A stretch of DNA of 18,012 nt from an uncultured Lachnospiraceae bacterium (GTDB lineage Bacteria > Bacillota_A > Clostridia > Lachnospirales > Lachnospiraceae): NCBI GenBank assembly GCA_946621895.1, contig CAMOOZ010000184.1:1-18012 (forward strand). The letters are read 5' to 3'. Under the pieces are notes generated by a model, which searched no databases, was not told the DNA's origin, and saw nothing but the letters and a program-made list of their open reading frames with translations. Positions 7,149 through 18,000 of the stretch are shown here, in pieces (positions within the stretch are counted from its first letter, which is position 1; every line of letters starts with the position of its first letter). The translations under genes were made by a program, and so were the position numbers.

Positions 7149-9425
7149 ATGCTTAACCATAAAAAAATCGAAAGCCTGGCTGATTATTTCAAGCCGCTCG
7201 GAGACCGGAAGGAAAGGGGCGTTTATTTCTATCGGATCAACGGATACAACAGCGCCATTGATCGGTTCATCAGGGAGTTCCTCGAGGCCGCGCACAGGTC
7301 GGGCATGATCATCGAAGGCCGCATACCGAATCCGGATGATAAAAACCTGGCATATTATGCGGAGATCATGGGGATGTCGTTTCAGATGGATCCCGGGTTT
7401 ATCAACGCGGGGCTGAAGAAATGGCTGCCCAGAATGAACGAATACCAGCATAATGCGGTGGCGGCATCCATCTATGTCTGCCTGGATTCCCTGAGACAGG
7501 CCGGCAAGAATGAGCATATGCTGAAGAATGCATATATCAAGTTCATGTGCTGGCTGTATTACCGGTTTGAGCCTGTTTTGAGCAGGCTGGGAAACAATGA
7601 GGTGCCGAAGATCCTCTATGAGGGAGAGATCGGCGCTTATGAGCTGATGCTGATCTCCATCCTGTCAAATGCCGGCTGCGATGTGGTCCTTTTGCAGTAT
7701 CACGGAGATGCGGAATACTTAAAGCTTGATCCGCTCTCGGAAAGATCGGACGCGCTGCAGCTGGAGGGAATGACCGATTTTCCGCAGGATTACAGCCTTA
7801 AGCAGGTAGAAAACGACATTCAGGAGGCATTAAACAGACAAAGGCTTTACGCTGCGCTGCCGAAGCTGGCAAACTGCACGAATGCGTGGATCAAAGGAAA
7901 GAATGTGCTGGAGGATATCAGGACGCCCGCGGCTTTTCGGGGCAATGACCCGCGTTTTTTCTATAATTGCTTCTGCAGAATAAATGGTGTTGAGGATAAA
8001 CTGACATATCTTAATGATCTGTATCGCTTCCATGCAGAGCTGGCCGCCGGCAAACGAAGGGTTGTGATCGTTGACGGAGAGATCCCTGTTCCGTCGATCG
8101 AGGAAATAAACGCTGTACGCAGAAAAAATGCATACCAGGCGCCGGAGCAGCTCCTGTCGGATCTGTCGAATCATATCAGCTGCGCTGCGGGAAATGAGAT
8201 CCAGGCGCTTGTCCGGAAAGCCTTTCTGGATGTGATGCTTTCGGAAGCAAAAACACCGGGGATGAATATGAACAGACTGACGAATAAGGCTGTTTACCTG
8301 GTGTGCTGGATCAAAAGGTATGCCCCTCATCTGTTTGCAAACCGGAAGCTTCCGGAGATCAGCTGTTTCATTCATTTCGGCGCGTGCAAAAACAAAAATG
8401 AGGCACTGCTGCTGAGCGTCTTCGGCAGGCTTCCCGTGGACACGGTGATCTTCGTGCCGGATCTGAATGAGAAATGTGTACTGACGGATCCGCTGTTATA
8501 CGAGCAGCATTTCGCGGCGGGCATGAAGGTTTCCCGGTTTCCCAAGGAAGCGCCGGATCTGCAGGTGGGGACATCGGCATATCATGCCGAACGGGAGCTT
8601 GATGCCTTAATGTATCAGGATTCGGGGATGTACAGGGACAGACAGTTTGCGAAGGCAAATGCGGTTACCCTGAAAACGATGTACGAAGAGATCCCGATCC
8701 TGTGGAAGGAGGAGGTGAAGTACAGGCCGAATTTCGGGACAACGGATGGGATCGTCAATATTCCCGTGATCTTTTCCAAGGTATGCGGGGTGAAAAACGG
8801 CGATATTCAGGCCTACTGGAACAGCATCAGGGAGCTGATGAAGGAGGAGCATTTCCTGATCACGGATGCTCCGCACATCCGGCCCGGCGCGCCGAATCCG
8901 ATGAAAGCCTTCGCCACGGAATTCTATAAAAACGGAAGGCTTCAGCGAAGCAGGATCAGGGAGCATAAGAATTATCCGTACGGCTTTTTGCGGGAGGATG
9001 TCCAGGAGCATATCCTGGATAAGCTGCAGCTTCTGATCGATCAGAGGGTGATCAAAGGCACCCTTGAAAACGGCATGGAATATATGATCATTGCGACCGT
9101 GCTGAATCTGGAAAAGGAGCTGGTCAGGCTCCTGCAGAAGTTTGATTTTACGAAAAAGAATCCCAAGCTGATCTGGATCAATACGGGAGAAAAAATGATC
9201 AGCGCCGAGGATTCCATCATCGCGGCTTTTTTGAACATGGCGGGTTTTGATATCGTGTTTTTCGTGCCTGCCGGCTATCAAAGCATTGAGAAGCATTACA
9301 ACAGACGGATCTTTGAAGAACATCAGATCGGCGAATATGTCTATGATCTGCAGATTCCCGATCTGAGTTTACCGCAGACCGGGCCGGGCGCATGGCTAAA
9401 CTTTTTTAAGAGGGAATGGAGGTAA
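7149..9425 (+). CDS. yceG: YceG-family protein of Ter-type stress clusters
   Basis: A 758-aa soluble protein of the Bacillus subtilis YceG type (not the unrelated E. coli YceG/MltG). The family was proposed as part of a biosynthetic module linked to Ter genes; its reaction is not established. The call rests on segments such as VPKILYEGEIGAYELML and NAGCDVVLLQYHGDAEY, and on the following TelA and TerD genes. The segment recurs three times: residues 152-195, 401-456 and about 671-740. Each has a Pro-led hydrophobic strand, a Gly, an Ala/Leu-rich helix, then a strand of the type DVV/DTVIFVP/DIVFFVP. B. subtilis YceG is about 540 residues, so this protein is long. The ATG at 7149 lies 9 nt after the ATPase stop with no clear ribosome binding site, which suggests coupling. 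Confidence 0.8.
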   Translation: MLNHKKIESLADYFKPLGDRKERGVYFYRINGYNSAIDRFIREFLEAAHRSGMIIEGRIPNPDDKNLAYYAEIMGMSFQMDPGFINAGLKKWLPRMNEYQHNAVAASIYVCLDSLRQAGKNEHMLKNAYIKFMCWLYYRFEPVLSRLGNNEVPKILYEGEIGAYELMLISILSNAGCDVVLLQYHGDAEYLKLDPLSERSDALQLEGMTDFPQDYSLKQVENDIQEALNRQRLYAALPKLANCTNAWIKGKNVLEDIRTPAAFRGNDPRFFYNCFCRINGVEDKLTYLNDLYRFHAELAAGKRRVVIVDGEIPVPSIEEINAVRRKNAYQAPEQLLSDLSNHISCAAGNEIQALVRKAFLDVMLSEAKTPGMNMNRLTNKAVYLVCWIKRYAPHLFANRKLPEISCFIHFGACKNKNEALLLSVFGRLPVDTVIFVPDLNEKCVLTDPLLYEQHFAAGMKVSRFPKEAPDLQVGTSAYHAERELDALMYQDSGMYRDRQFAKANAVTLKTMYEEIPILWKEEVKYRPNFGTTDGIVNIPVIFSKVCGVKNGDIQAYWNSIRELMKEEHFLITDAPHIRPGAPNPMKAFATEFYKNGRLQRSRIREHKNYPYGFLREDVQEHILDKLQLLIDQRVIKGTLENGMEYMIIATVLNLEKELVRLLQKFDFTKKNPKLIWINTGEKMISAEDSIIAAFLNMAGFDIVFFVPAGYQSIEKHYNRRIFEEHQIGEYVYDLQIPDLSLPQTGPGAWLNFFKREWR

Positions 9426-9428
9426 AAC

Positions 9429-10589
9429 ATGGGACTTGATTTCAGCAAAACGCAGACAATGCAGCAAACTTCAGCTTCAGCTCCCGAGACGGCCGGCGCG
9501 GCGTCTTCCACAGGCAAGTATGAGCTTCAGCCTGTTGAAGAATACGATATTGTCGCGGACAGGGACCGGATGAATCAGCAGCTGGTCAATTCGGAAGAGG
9601 TCGATGCCCTCTGCAGCCAGATCGAGGTGCACAATCCGGAAACGATCGTCACCTTCGGCGCGGATGCCGCCGAGGAGATCTCCAAGGCATCGGATATCGT
9701 GCTGAACAGCATGAGTCTTTCGCAGCTGGATGACTCCAGTGAGATGCTGAAAACGCTGGCAGGTATCATGTCCAAATTCGATATCGAGGAGATCAAAGAG
9801 AATCCATCGCTTTTCGGAAAGCTTTTCGGCAATCTGAAAAAGCAGCTGGATAAGATCCTGGCCAAATATCACACAATGGGCGAGGAAGTGGATAAGATCT
9901 ATGTCCAGCTCAGAGGCTATGAGGATGAGATCAGACAGTCCAACCGCAAGCTGAACACGATGTTCGAAGCGAATGTGGGCTATTATCATCAGCTGGTGAA
10001 GTACATTCTTGCCGGGGAGCAGGGCTGCCGGGAGCTGGAGGCCCATATCGCAAAACGGCAGAAGGATATGGAGGATACCGGGGACAATTCCATTCAGTTT
10101 GAGATCACAAGCCTTCAGCAGGCGCTGATGATGCTGGAGCAGAGAACGCAGGATCTCAGAACCGCAGAGAGTGTTGCAATGCAGTCCATCCCGATGATCA
10201 AGACGATGGAGTTCAGCAACTATAATCTGGTGCGTAAGATCAATTCGGCATTTATTGTTACGCTTCCGGTGTTCAAGCAGGCGCTTGCGCAGGCGATCCT
10301 GCTGAAGCGTCAGAAGCTCCAGGCGGAGGCGATCTCCGAGCTGGATAAAAAGACAAACGAAATGCTGATCAGGAATGCGCAGAACACGGTGGAGGTTTCA
10401 AAAAGCACCGCCAGCATGGCCTCGGGGAGCTCGATCCAGATCGAAACGCTTGAGACGACCTGGAAAACGATCACCTCCGGGATCGACGAGACGCAGCGGA
10501 TCCAGGAAGAGGCGCGGAAAAAGAGGATCGATGACCAGAAACGCCTGGAGGTGATCAAGGAGGAGTTCAACAGAAAGTTTCACATGTAA
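9429..10589 (+). CDS. telA: TelA/YceH-type toxic anion resistance protein
   Basis: A 386-aa protein of the TelA family (Pfam toxic anion resistance, like B. subtilis YceH), found with Ter genes and linked to tellurite and envelope-stress tolerance; its molecular activity is unknown. It is soluble and largely helical. A variable Gln/Ser/Ala-rich N-terminus precedes long coiled-coil-like helices. The most family-typical stretch is near residues 240-310: RTAESVAMQSIPMIKTMEFS, YNLVRKINSAFIVTLPVFKQ and ALAQAILLKRQKLQAEAI. Length is normal for the family. The ribosome binding site GGAGG (9418-9422) lies inside the last codons and stop of the YceG gene, 6 nt before this ATG, with only 3 nt between the genes. 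The two are therefore very likely translated together. Confidence 0.93.
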   Translation: MGLDFSKTQTMQQTSASAPETAGAASSTGKYELQPVEEYDIVADRDRMNQQLVNSEEVDALCSQIEVHNPETIVTFGADAAEEISKASDIVLNSMSLSQLDDSSEMLKTLAGIMSKFDIEEIKENPSLFGKLFGNLKKQLDKILAKYHTMGEEVDKIYVQLRGYEDEIRQSNRKLNTMFEANVGYYHQLVKYILAGEQGCRELEAHIAKRQKDMEDTGDNSIQFEITSLQQALMMLEQRTQDLRTAESVAMQSIPMIKTMEFSNYNLVRKINSAFIVTLPVFKQALAQAILLKRQKLQAEAISELDKKTNEMLIRNAQNTVEVSKSTASMASGSSIQIETLETTWKTITSGIDETQRIQEEARKKRIDDQKRLEVIKEEFNRKFHM

Positions 10590-10623
10590 TGATGGTTGAA
10601 AAAAAGAAAAGGAGGAATCAGTC

Positions 10624-11205
10624 ATGGGGATCAATCTCAGCAAGGGACAGAAGGTCGATCTGACGAAGGGGAATCCCGGCCTGAAGCATATCATGGTGGG
10701 CCTGGGATGGGATGTGAATGCATTTGATACCGGTGCGGCGTTTGATCTTGATGCATCGGCTTTTCTGCTGGGCGCAAACGGGAAATGCCCTTCGGAGAAG
10801 GAATTCGTCTTCTATGGAAACCTTACCCATCCCAGCGAAGCCGTGAAGCATATGGGCGACAATCTCACGGGCGAGGGAGAAGGGGATGACGAGCAGATCC
10901 AGATCGACCTGAGCCTGATCCCGGCGAACATCGAACGGGTGGCCTTCACGGTGACCATTTATGAAGCGGATAAGCGCAGGCAGAATTTCGGGCAGGTGTC
11001 CAATGCCTTTATCCGTATCGTTGATGAGTCGAACAATGTGGAGCTGATCCGGTATGATCTCGGCGAGGACTTTTCGATCGAGACAGCGGTCGTGATCGGC
11101 GAACTGTACAGGCATGGCGGCGAGTGGAAGTTCAATGCGATCGGCAGCGGCTTCCAGGGCGGCCTTGCGGCGCTCTGCGCCTATTATGGCATTGACGCGG
11201 AATAG
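10624..11205 (+). CDS. terD: TerD-domain calcium-binding protein 1
   Basis: A 193-aa single-domain TerD protein starting [20 protein letters not shown], the classic N-terminus of the family. Family members bind two calcium ions through acidic loops. Here FDLDAS has D41 and D43, and [15 protein letters not shown] covers about residues 78-92 with D79, E86, D88, D89 and E90 as candidate ligands. It ends in the usual [19 protein letters not shown] and a short tail. It is cytosolic and thought to act near the membrane in stress responses. A strong AGGAGG precedes the ATG by 8 nt. It is the shorter of two paralogues. Confidence 0.96.
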   Translation: MGINLSKGQKVDLTKGNPGLKHIMVGLGWDVNAFDTGAAFDLDASAFLLGANGKCPSEKEFVFYGNLTHPSEAVKHMGDNLTGEGEGDDEQIQIDLSLIPANIERVAFTVTIYEADKRRQNFGQVSNAFIRIVDESNNVELIRYDLGEDFSIETAVVIGELYRHGGEWKFNAIGSGFQGGLAALCAYYGIDAE

Positions 11206-11216
11206 CGGGGATCAGG

Positions 11217-11278
11217 AGCCAAATAGATTGCATCTGTAAGTCAGAAATTCCGGCTGAAAACCGCCGGAATAGAGGAGG
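11217..11278 (+). repeat. intergenic hairpin element, copy 2
   Basis: Second copy of the element at 4616-4678, one base shorter in the loop. The stem TTCCGGC (11248-11254) with GCCGGAA (11263-11269) is fully conserved, and the copy again ends in the AGGAGG of the next gene. Conservation of stem and ribosome-binding-site spacing, with changes concentrated at the 5' side, points to a retained function rather than chance. Confidence 0.75.
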
Positions 11279-11285
11279 TAGACGG

Positions 11286-11894
11286 ATGTCCATCAGTTTG
11301 CAAAAGGGGCAGAAGGTAAGTCTGTCCAAGGATAATGCCGGCCTGGGAAAGATCGTGGTCGGCCTTGGCTGGGATGAAGCGCCGCAGAACACCGGGATCG
11401 GCGGGCTTTTCAGCGCATTGTTCGGCGGCGGCAATCAGAGCATAGATTGTGATGCTTCCGCCATTCTGCTGCAGGACGGGAAGCTGAAGGACTTAAAGGA
11501 TGTGGTTTATTATGCCAACCTGATCCATTCCTCCGGCACCGTAAAGCACAAGGGAGACAACCTCACAGGCGCAGGAGAAGGCGACGATGAGCAGATCGTC
11601 ATTGATCTGGCGTCGATACCGGAGGAATATGACAGGATCGTCATCGTGGTGAATATCTACCAGGCCATTCAGCGGCACCAGCATTTCGGCATGATCCGGA
11701 ATGCCTTTGCCAGGATCGTGGACCAGAGAACTAATCGGGAGCTGTGCCGGTATAACCTTACCGAGGATTATTCCGGCCAGCTTGCCCTGATCTGCGGCGA
11801 AGTGTACAGGCATAACGACGAGTGGAAGTTCAACGCGATCGGCCAGGGCACAAGGGATGCGGGGATCGGCGAGCTTGCCCGAAGATACAGCTAA
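11286..11894 (+). CDS. terD: TerD-domain calcium-binding protein 2, with Gly-rich insertion
   Basis: A 202-aa TerD protein paralogous to its upstream neighbour, starting MSISLQKGQKVSLSKDNAGL. Compared with the first copy it has 13 extra residues in the first calcium loop region, including GGLFSALFGGG (39-49), before the acidic motif DCDAS with D54 and D56. The second loop [15 protein letters not shown] lies at about 90-104. Gly/Phe-rich insertions at this place occur in one known TerD subfamily, so the pair probably represents two functional types rather than a recent duplication. AGGAGG at 11273-11278 lies 7 nt before the ATG. A 161-nt structured gap and a terminator follow. Confidence 0.95.
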   Translation: MSISLQKGQKVSLSKDNAGLGKIVVGLGWDEAPQNTGIGGLFSALFGGGNQSIDCDASAILLQDGKLKDLKDVVYYANLIHSSGTVKHKGDNLTGAGEGDDEQIVIDLASIPEEYDRIVIVVNIYQAIQRHQHFGMIRNAFARIVDQRTNRELCRYNLTEDYSGQLALICGEVYRHNDEWKFNAIGQGTRDAGIGELARRYS

Positions 11895-11906
11895 CGCGTC
11901 GAATGA

Positions 11907-11951
11907 TAGCGGAAACGGATTAAATGCCTGCACTTTAATGCGTTTCCGGTA
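11907..11951 (+). repeat. long imperfect palindrome after terD2
   Basis: The arms GGAAACG (11911-11917) and CGTTTCC (11941-11947) enclose ATTAAA (11919-11924) and TTTAAT (11934-11939), with one G-G mismatch between the two stem parts and a 9-nt loop. A few outer pairs extend it to about 11907-11951. No T-tract follows, so it is not itself an intrinsic terminator. It could protect the 3' end of the terD2 transcript, be a processing site, or be a DNA operator for a dimeric regulator. Confidence 0.7.
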
Positions 11952-11965
11952 AATAACTGCCACAC

Positions 11966-12004
11966 CTGCGCCCCGTGGCATAAAAAGAACCTCTCGGGGC
12001 TCAG
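11966..12004 (+). promoter_or_regulatory. candidate anti-terminator stem
   Basis: The arm at 11966-11975 can pair with 11995-12004 at 9 of 10 positions (GCCCCG with CGGGGC in the core). The right arm includes the last base of the terminator's left arm and its loop, while the terminator's left arm lies in this stem's loop. The two structures therefore exclude each other barring a pseudoknot, which is the geometry of an attenuator. This is inferred from pairing only. Confidence 0.45.
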
Positions 12005-12024
12005 CCGCTGAGAGGTTTTTCTTT
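11988..12024 (+). terminator. strong intrinsic terminator between terD2 and the giant gene
   Basis: Stem AACCTCTC (11988-11995) pairs with GAGAGGTT (12010-12017). It continues inward through G/C pairs (GGC 11998-12000 with GCC 12004-12006) and is followed by a run TTTTT-C-TTT ending at 12024. An A-rich stretch upstream makes it a plausible terminator on the minus strand too. It lies only about 30 nt before the start codon of the giant gene. Confidence 0.85.
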
Positions 12025-12055
12025 GGGCACTCTTTCTGCATCGGAGGTTATACAA

Positions 12056-15000
12056 ATGGACAGCCTGAAACTGATCGATCGCCAGTTAACCAGTGTTAAA
12101 ACGACCGTAAAGGAAAAGCAGCAGGAGACAAAGGGACTGGTGCAATTTAACCCTGTGGAGCTTTTGCACGAAGAACAAAGCGGAGATGATCTGTTTTTTG
12201 AATGCAATGACCTGGAGCTTCAAAAGAGGCTGAACAGCACTCCGGAGAATCCGGAGGTGAATATTGCGGCGAAGATGCAGAGCAATCAATACGCCGGGAA
12301 TTTCATGGATCCGGAGCTGATGAGAAGGACCAGGGAGAAGGAGGCTTTTGATCTGAAGCCTTCCGCCGACCCGATCAATACCCTTTTGCAGGAGGAAAAG
12401 AAGGCCGAGATCGCGGTAAATGTGATGGACATGAAAAACGCGGAAAAGCGGCTTGATGTGTCAAGGCTCGCGGAGGGGGAAGAGCAGGAAAAAAAGAAAA
12501 AAGCCACGGCAAAAAAGGAGAAAATTAAGACCCCGGAAGACAATTCCCTTCCGGAGACAATGAAGGCTGCCCTGGAGTCCATCGTTAAGGATAAAAGGCG
12601 CTCCTCCGAGTACTTTACCGGAATAAAGGAGGCTGCCAAAAAGCTTCTGGCATTGGACCTGACGAAAAAAGAGAATGCCGTGAGGGCGCGCTCCTCCATG
12701 GCCGAGCTGATGAAAGCGGCGACCCTGTACCGGGATAAACGATCCGGAAGCCGGCTTTTGTCAAAGGGGAGGGAGCGGGCGAAGTGGGTGGACACCCTGA
12801 TCAGCTTCCGGAGCCTCCGTATCGGCGGATCAGGTGCTGATGAAGAGTCGCCGAAGCAGCTCGAGTCCTGGTGGGTGGTGAACTCCTTCAGGGAGCAGTC
12901 AGGGGAGGCGGCAATCTCCGACAGCAATTATAAAAACGAGTACGGAAGCCTGAATCTCTTTGACCTGAGACAGGAGCTGGAGAAGGATAAAAAATCCAAA
13001 TCCAAGCTGTTCACGGATATGTACGACAGCTTAAGCAGGCTTCTGGATCTTTCCGCAACCGGAGGCAGAAGCGCGGATGAACATGGAAATATGTTCACCG
13101 CGGATTTTGATCAGGTTTTGGATGCCGCCAGACGGTCCGTGCATGACTATGTTTCCATCAGAGGCAGAAAATACCATTTCTTTGAAAACGGCAGGCGAAG
13201 GCTTGACATTGCCCAAAGGCTGGAGCTGCTTCTGGAACAGGTCCAGACCAAAGTAGACAAAAGAACCGGCGAGTTTTCCAGGGAAAAGGAGCAGGAGAAA
13301 AAGCTTAAGCTGGAGGGGCTCTCAGAGGAGCAGATCGCGGAACGCATGCGGGAGTATCGGCTGGAGCAGAATAAGCAGGATGCCCTGCAGGTGATCAGGA
13401 CCGGTGAATTTGGACCCAAGCTGAAGGATGGAGGAAAGGCCCAGGACGAGTGGCTTGCGGGCAATTTCAGTGAGGAGCTGATAAAGCTTTTGGACGATCC
13501 GGAAAAGTTCCGCACAAAAGAGGGAAAGAATGACTTCCTGGCGGCGCTTATCAGCAAAAACAACCTGCTGCTGGCGAATAAAATGACGATCACCGTCCTG
13601 GCGGAGGCCAATAAGGACGCGACTTTAGGCATGCCCTGGTTTCAGGACGACCTGAAAAAATACATTGCCTCACATCTTAAGGATTCGGAGCTCCTCACCC
13701 TTCAGCCCGAGGAGATCGCGGAGAAGGCGAAGGAGCTGATGGCACAGTATGCCGAGGAAAACAAAGAAGAGATGGCAGAAATCAGGGGAAGGGTTGATAA
13801 GCTGCTGGAGCTTATCCCTTCCGAGGGCGGATTCGATTCCAAAATGGTGCTGAACGGCATCTACGCCTATCCCGAGATCAGGGATATGATGCTCGATGAG
13901 CCGGAAGTGTTCGAGGAGAAGCTCTCTGCCCTCAGACAAAAGGTCGAAGACGACGACAGGGAGATCGACGCACAGTACTCCAAACGCTTTTCCAAAGTCA
14001 TGCGGGATGCGATAAAGAAAAAGCTCAACACAGAGATGTCCGGGCTTCGGCTGTTCGGAAAGACCGGCGCGATACTCAGTCAGACAGGAACGTATTTAAG
14101 CCGGATCCAGTATGTCTCTCCGCGGGAGGTAAAGGTCGAGGGCATGATCAACGATCTGGTCAGATATGCGGGCATCCCCATGATGCTGAAGGATCACTTT
14201 GTCGATTGCATTACGATCGGGTTCACGGATGAGCTCTACAAACATGATTATAAATTCTTTAAGCCGATAGCAAAGGAGTATGCCGACAATTATAAGAGGA
14301 ACGAAAAATATTTTTCCGATGAGGTGCTGGGGAAGAGCTTTAAGAAGCGCTTTCTGTCCATTTTCTCAAAACAGTCGCTGGATATTCCGCCAGCCGTGTG
14401 GGATAAGCTGGAGGAGCTGAGGTTAAAAAGCGGCGAATACAAGCTGGAGGAGTATAAGGAAGAGATAAAAAAGCTCATCGAGGAAGGAAAGCAGAGCTTT
14501 GAAAACAAGGTCACGAGAGAGGAATACCTGACCAGGCGCAAGGTCCTCGATGAGGAGAATAAGAAGATCCACAGACAAAGGGCACAGCGGGAGACCGATC
14601 GGATAGAGGAGATCGGCAGCTCCTTTGATGAGAAGTTCCTGCTGGCGATTGGAAATAACGGAGAGCTCCCCCTTGAGCATTACAGGAAAACGGATCTGAT
14701 CTACCGCAGGAAGGATACGCTTGAGGAGAACAGAAAGAAGATCAGAAGTGTGGTCAACAAGGAGCTCAGCGAGCAGCGCAGGGCTGAGCTTAAGATGCTC
14801 CTCATAAATTGTGATGTGCCCGAGGACAGGCTTGAGGAGATCGCCTCTAAATTCGACTGGATGGTGGAGGGCTTTATCCACACGGACGAGGACTTCTTAG
14901 AGGACGAACGGCTTGAGTGCGAGCGGATCAATCTCGAGGTCTACGGTGTGCGTACCTGGGATATGGCCCTTGCCAAAATCTCTAAATACATTCCTTCCAT

Positions 15001-18000
15001 GCTGAGCGGCGAGGAGCATGAGGAGGTAAAGGCCGCCAAGGAAAAGCTGGACAAGGGCGTTAAGCGGCTGGGAGAGTATGCAGGCGGCAGGTATAAAGAG
15101 ATTGCCGATATCGTTGCCCAGCTTCCCGAGGTCTACAGAGCCATCATGAGCGCCGAGGAAAGCCTGCTTGACAAGATCATGCAGGAGAAGGTGGAGCCTA
15201 AGTTCGCCCCCGTCCTTGAAGCCATGCAGAGCTTTAAGAAGAAGGAGTTCCACGGGGAGGCCATCTGTAAGCAGTATGTCTATTCCAATCTGCCAAGCAT
15301 TTATGCGGGAAGCCTCAAGGGGGATGCGGGCCTCTTTGAGCAGCGCATGAAGAATTACTCCAAGACCTTATACACCGCAAGAATTAACGACAACCTGAAC
15401 AGAGTTCAGGATGCGCTGAATAAGAAATTTTCCGAACGGTCCTGCCACAAGGGAGAGAAAAAGTACAAGGCCCTTGGGGAGGAGATTATCCTTTCCGGGG
15501 AGATCAAGTATCTTCTCATGACCTTTGCGGACAACACCGAGCGTTTTGAAAGATTTCTGGACCCGGAAAAGGTCGTGGAGGATGCCCTTAAGCTGTATGA
15601 GCAGAGTAAGTCCAGACTGGACATTGAAGTGGCGGATAAAGAGATCAAGGAAAAGCTCGCGAATACGCCCAGGGTGGAAGGTGATCCTCTGGCCGAAAAG
15701 CGTGAGGAGTATGCCGAGCAGAGATCGAAGGGTAAGCGCCTGCGCAGTTCCTTCCTTGGCCTGAACGACAAGGAGATCCACAATGTCATGCAGGGCAAGA
15801 GCCTCGTTCGGGTCGAGCAAAACGGCAGGAAGACGGTAACCCTGAACCAGTCGGACATCGAAAAGGTAAGGGGCGCCTATCTGACCCAGGTGGATTTTGA
15901 GCTTCCTCCCATTTTGCGGGATGCCATCATCGAGGAAGGGGCCGGCTGGGGCTTCAGGGACGTGTCGAAATTTATCGATGTGAAAAAGTCCAACCCCATC
16001 GAGGGGACGCTCTACCGTCATGCCCACAGGATGTACGAGCTCTACACCAGTCTCCTCAGAGAGGATGAGGACGATCCCGCTATGTCTGAGGAGGAGGCCC
16101 AGATGTTCGCCGTGCGCATCTATGCGAATAAGGAGGACAGGCACTTCTTTGAAAATGTAAAGTCCTCCAACGCCGAGAATCAGATGGCCATCTCGGAAAT
16201 GCGCAGATCCGGAGACTATGCGGAGTTCCGCAAAAACTTCAGGAAGCTGAAGGAATTTGAGGCGGAAAAAATGACCGATCCCAACCTCTCCCAGGAGCAG
16301 GCGGATATGTCCCGGAACCTGAGGCTTTTGCTGGTGACCAATGTCGGCATGAACATGAAGGACGATAAAAAGAAGTCCATCAGGTTCGGGAATTTAAAGA
16401 CCGACGATGAAAAGACCGCCTTCGATAAGGCGATCGGCATGACCATAGACGAGCATCTCCACTATCTGAAGTATTCCGCGGGGGTGGAGAAGGCCATGCG
16501 CAAAGCGGTAGAGGCTTACCGCCAGGAAAAACAGCTTAAGAGCGCTCCTCTTTTACTGGATAATGAGATACTTGCCATGCGGGAGTATTTCATGAAGGAT
16601 ATGCTCTCAGATATTAAGCACGGTCTGGCCTTTAAGGAGGAGGCCTGGATAGAGAAAACAAAGAAATTCTATTCAGACGGCAAAAACATCAACGCCCTGA
16701 TGTCCAGGACGGATCATGTTTCAAGTGATGATCTAAGTGAGCTGGAGAGGCTTGATTCCGACAGGATGACGGATGAGCTCTCCGAAAAGACCATATCCAG
16801 GATGATCCGCAACTCTGACCTGATCTTCCATGGCCGTTCAAATATGTACGAAAAGCTGGATGTGGATCAGAAGAAATTCTTCGCGGTCGCGCTCATGCTC
16901 ATGGACAAGGGAGCCATCGGAGACGGCGCTGCCGGCACAAACGCCCTTCTCACGGACACGGACAGGAAGAAGGATATGGCCGCCGAGGTGCACGCACAGC
17001 TGCAGAAATACATCCGGGGCGAGTCCTATGAGTTAAAGATCGACTACCGGGATGCCATTTATAAGCTCCAGGATTATCAGAATGTCGGCCTGATCAGCTT
17101 TAAGGACGAATATAAGCTTTCGGAGGAGGCCTACCAGAACGCCCTGCTCTTTGCGCAGAAGATTTATGAAAAGAAACAGTCCTTCCATCGGGAAGAGAAG
17201 GACATGGACCGTATTAAAGACGGTTACTCCTCCATAGAGGCGGCCTTTACCGAAGAGGGAAAGCTGCAGAAAAACGAGATCGACAAGGTTCAGGGAAAGA
17301 CTCTTACCAAGGAGGAAATGCTGGATCGCCTCATCTTTTTGGCTGACCAGGAGAAGCTTGCCAGAAAGGAAAAGGAGGTGATCATCGGGTCTGTGGCGGT
17401 GGGCGCCGGCGTCACGACCATGCTGGTCGGCACCGCCATGGAGACGTCGCAAAAGCTTACTACCGCTGCGGAAAAGGGCAAGACCATCGAGAGCGAGAAA
17501 GACCTGGATAAGGTAGAGCTGACGGATAAGCAGATCGCTGCCGATAATGCCATTGGCACGGTGGGAATGGCCGTGGCCGGTGTCGGCGCAAAGAAGCTGA
17601 TGGAGGCTAAGGAAGCGGAGCGCGCCAACAGCAAGATCGAGGCGACGATAAAGCGCCTTAAAAGCCTTGCGGACAATGAAGACGACCTAAGGCTCTTCCT
17701 CAGGATCATGCAGGATAGAACGGTGCTGGATATGAGCACGGGAAACCCGAATGAGCATGTGGATCAGGCCCAGAGGGATCTTCTGTTCAACGCGCTTACA
17801 GGCGATGCCAAAACGGCAGGCGATATCATGAGCGGTTATGACGACGATGAGTCCTGCCACCAGGCATTTACGAACGCCTTAAGCTTCCAGCTTCGGGACG
17901 ACGCTTACTTCAAGGGTAAGCTTATCGCAAGGGACCATTTCGCCGGGGGTGCCCTGCAGCGGGGCACCATGATTGACTGGCAACTGATCGGCCGTGCCTT

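Noticed and set aside
10624..11894. terD2 as a recent tandem duplicate of terD1
   Set aside because: The proteins differ widely outside the shared motifs and terD2 has a subtype-specific insertion; the preceding intergenic element is shared with the unrelated ybjN-like gene instead.
12286..12927. Minus-strand frames inside the giant gene, such as this 213-codon one, which might suggest several antisense genes
   Set aside because: The plus strand carries one uninterrupted frame from 12056 to the window end with typical codon choice; the antisense frames are Ser/Phe/Leu-rich complements of Glu/Lys codons.
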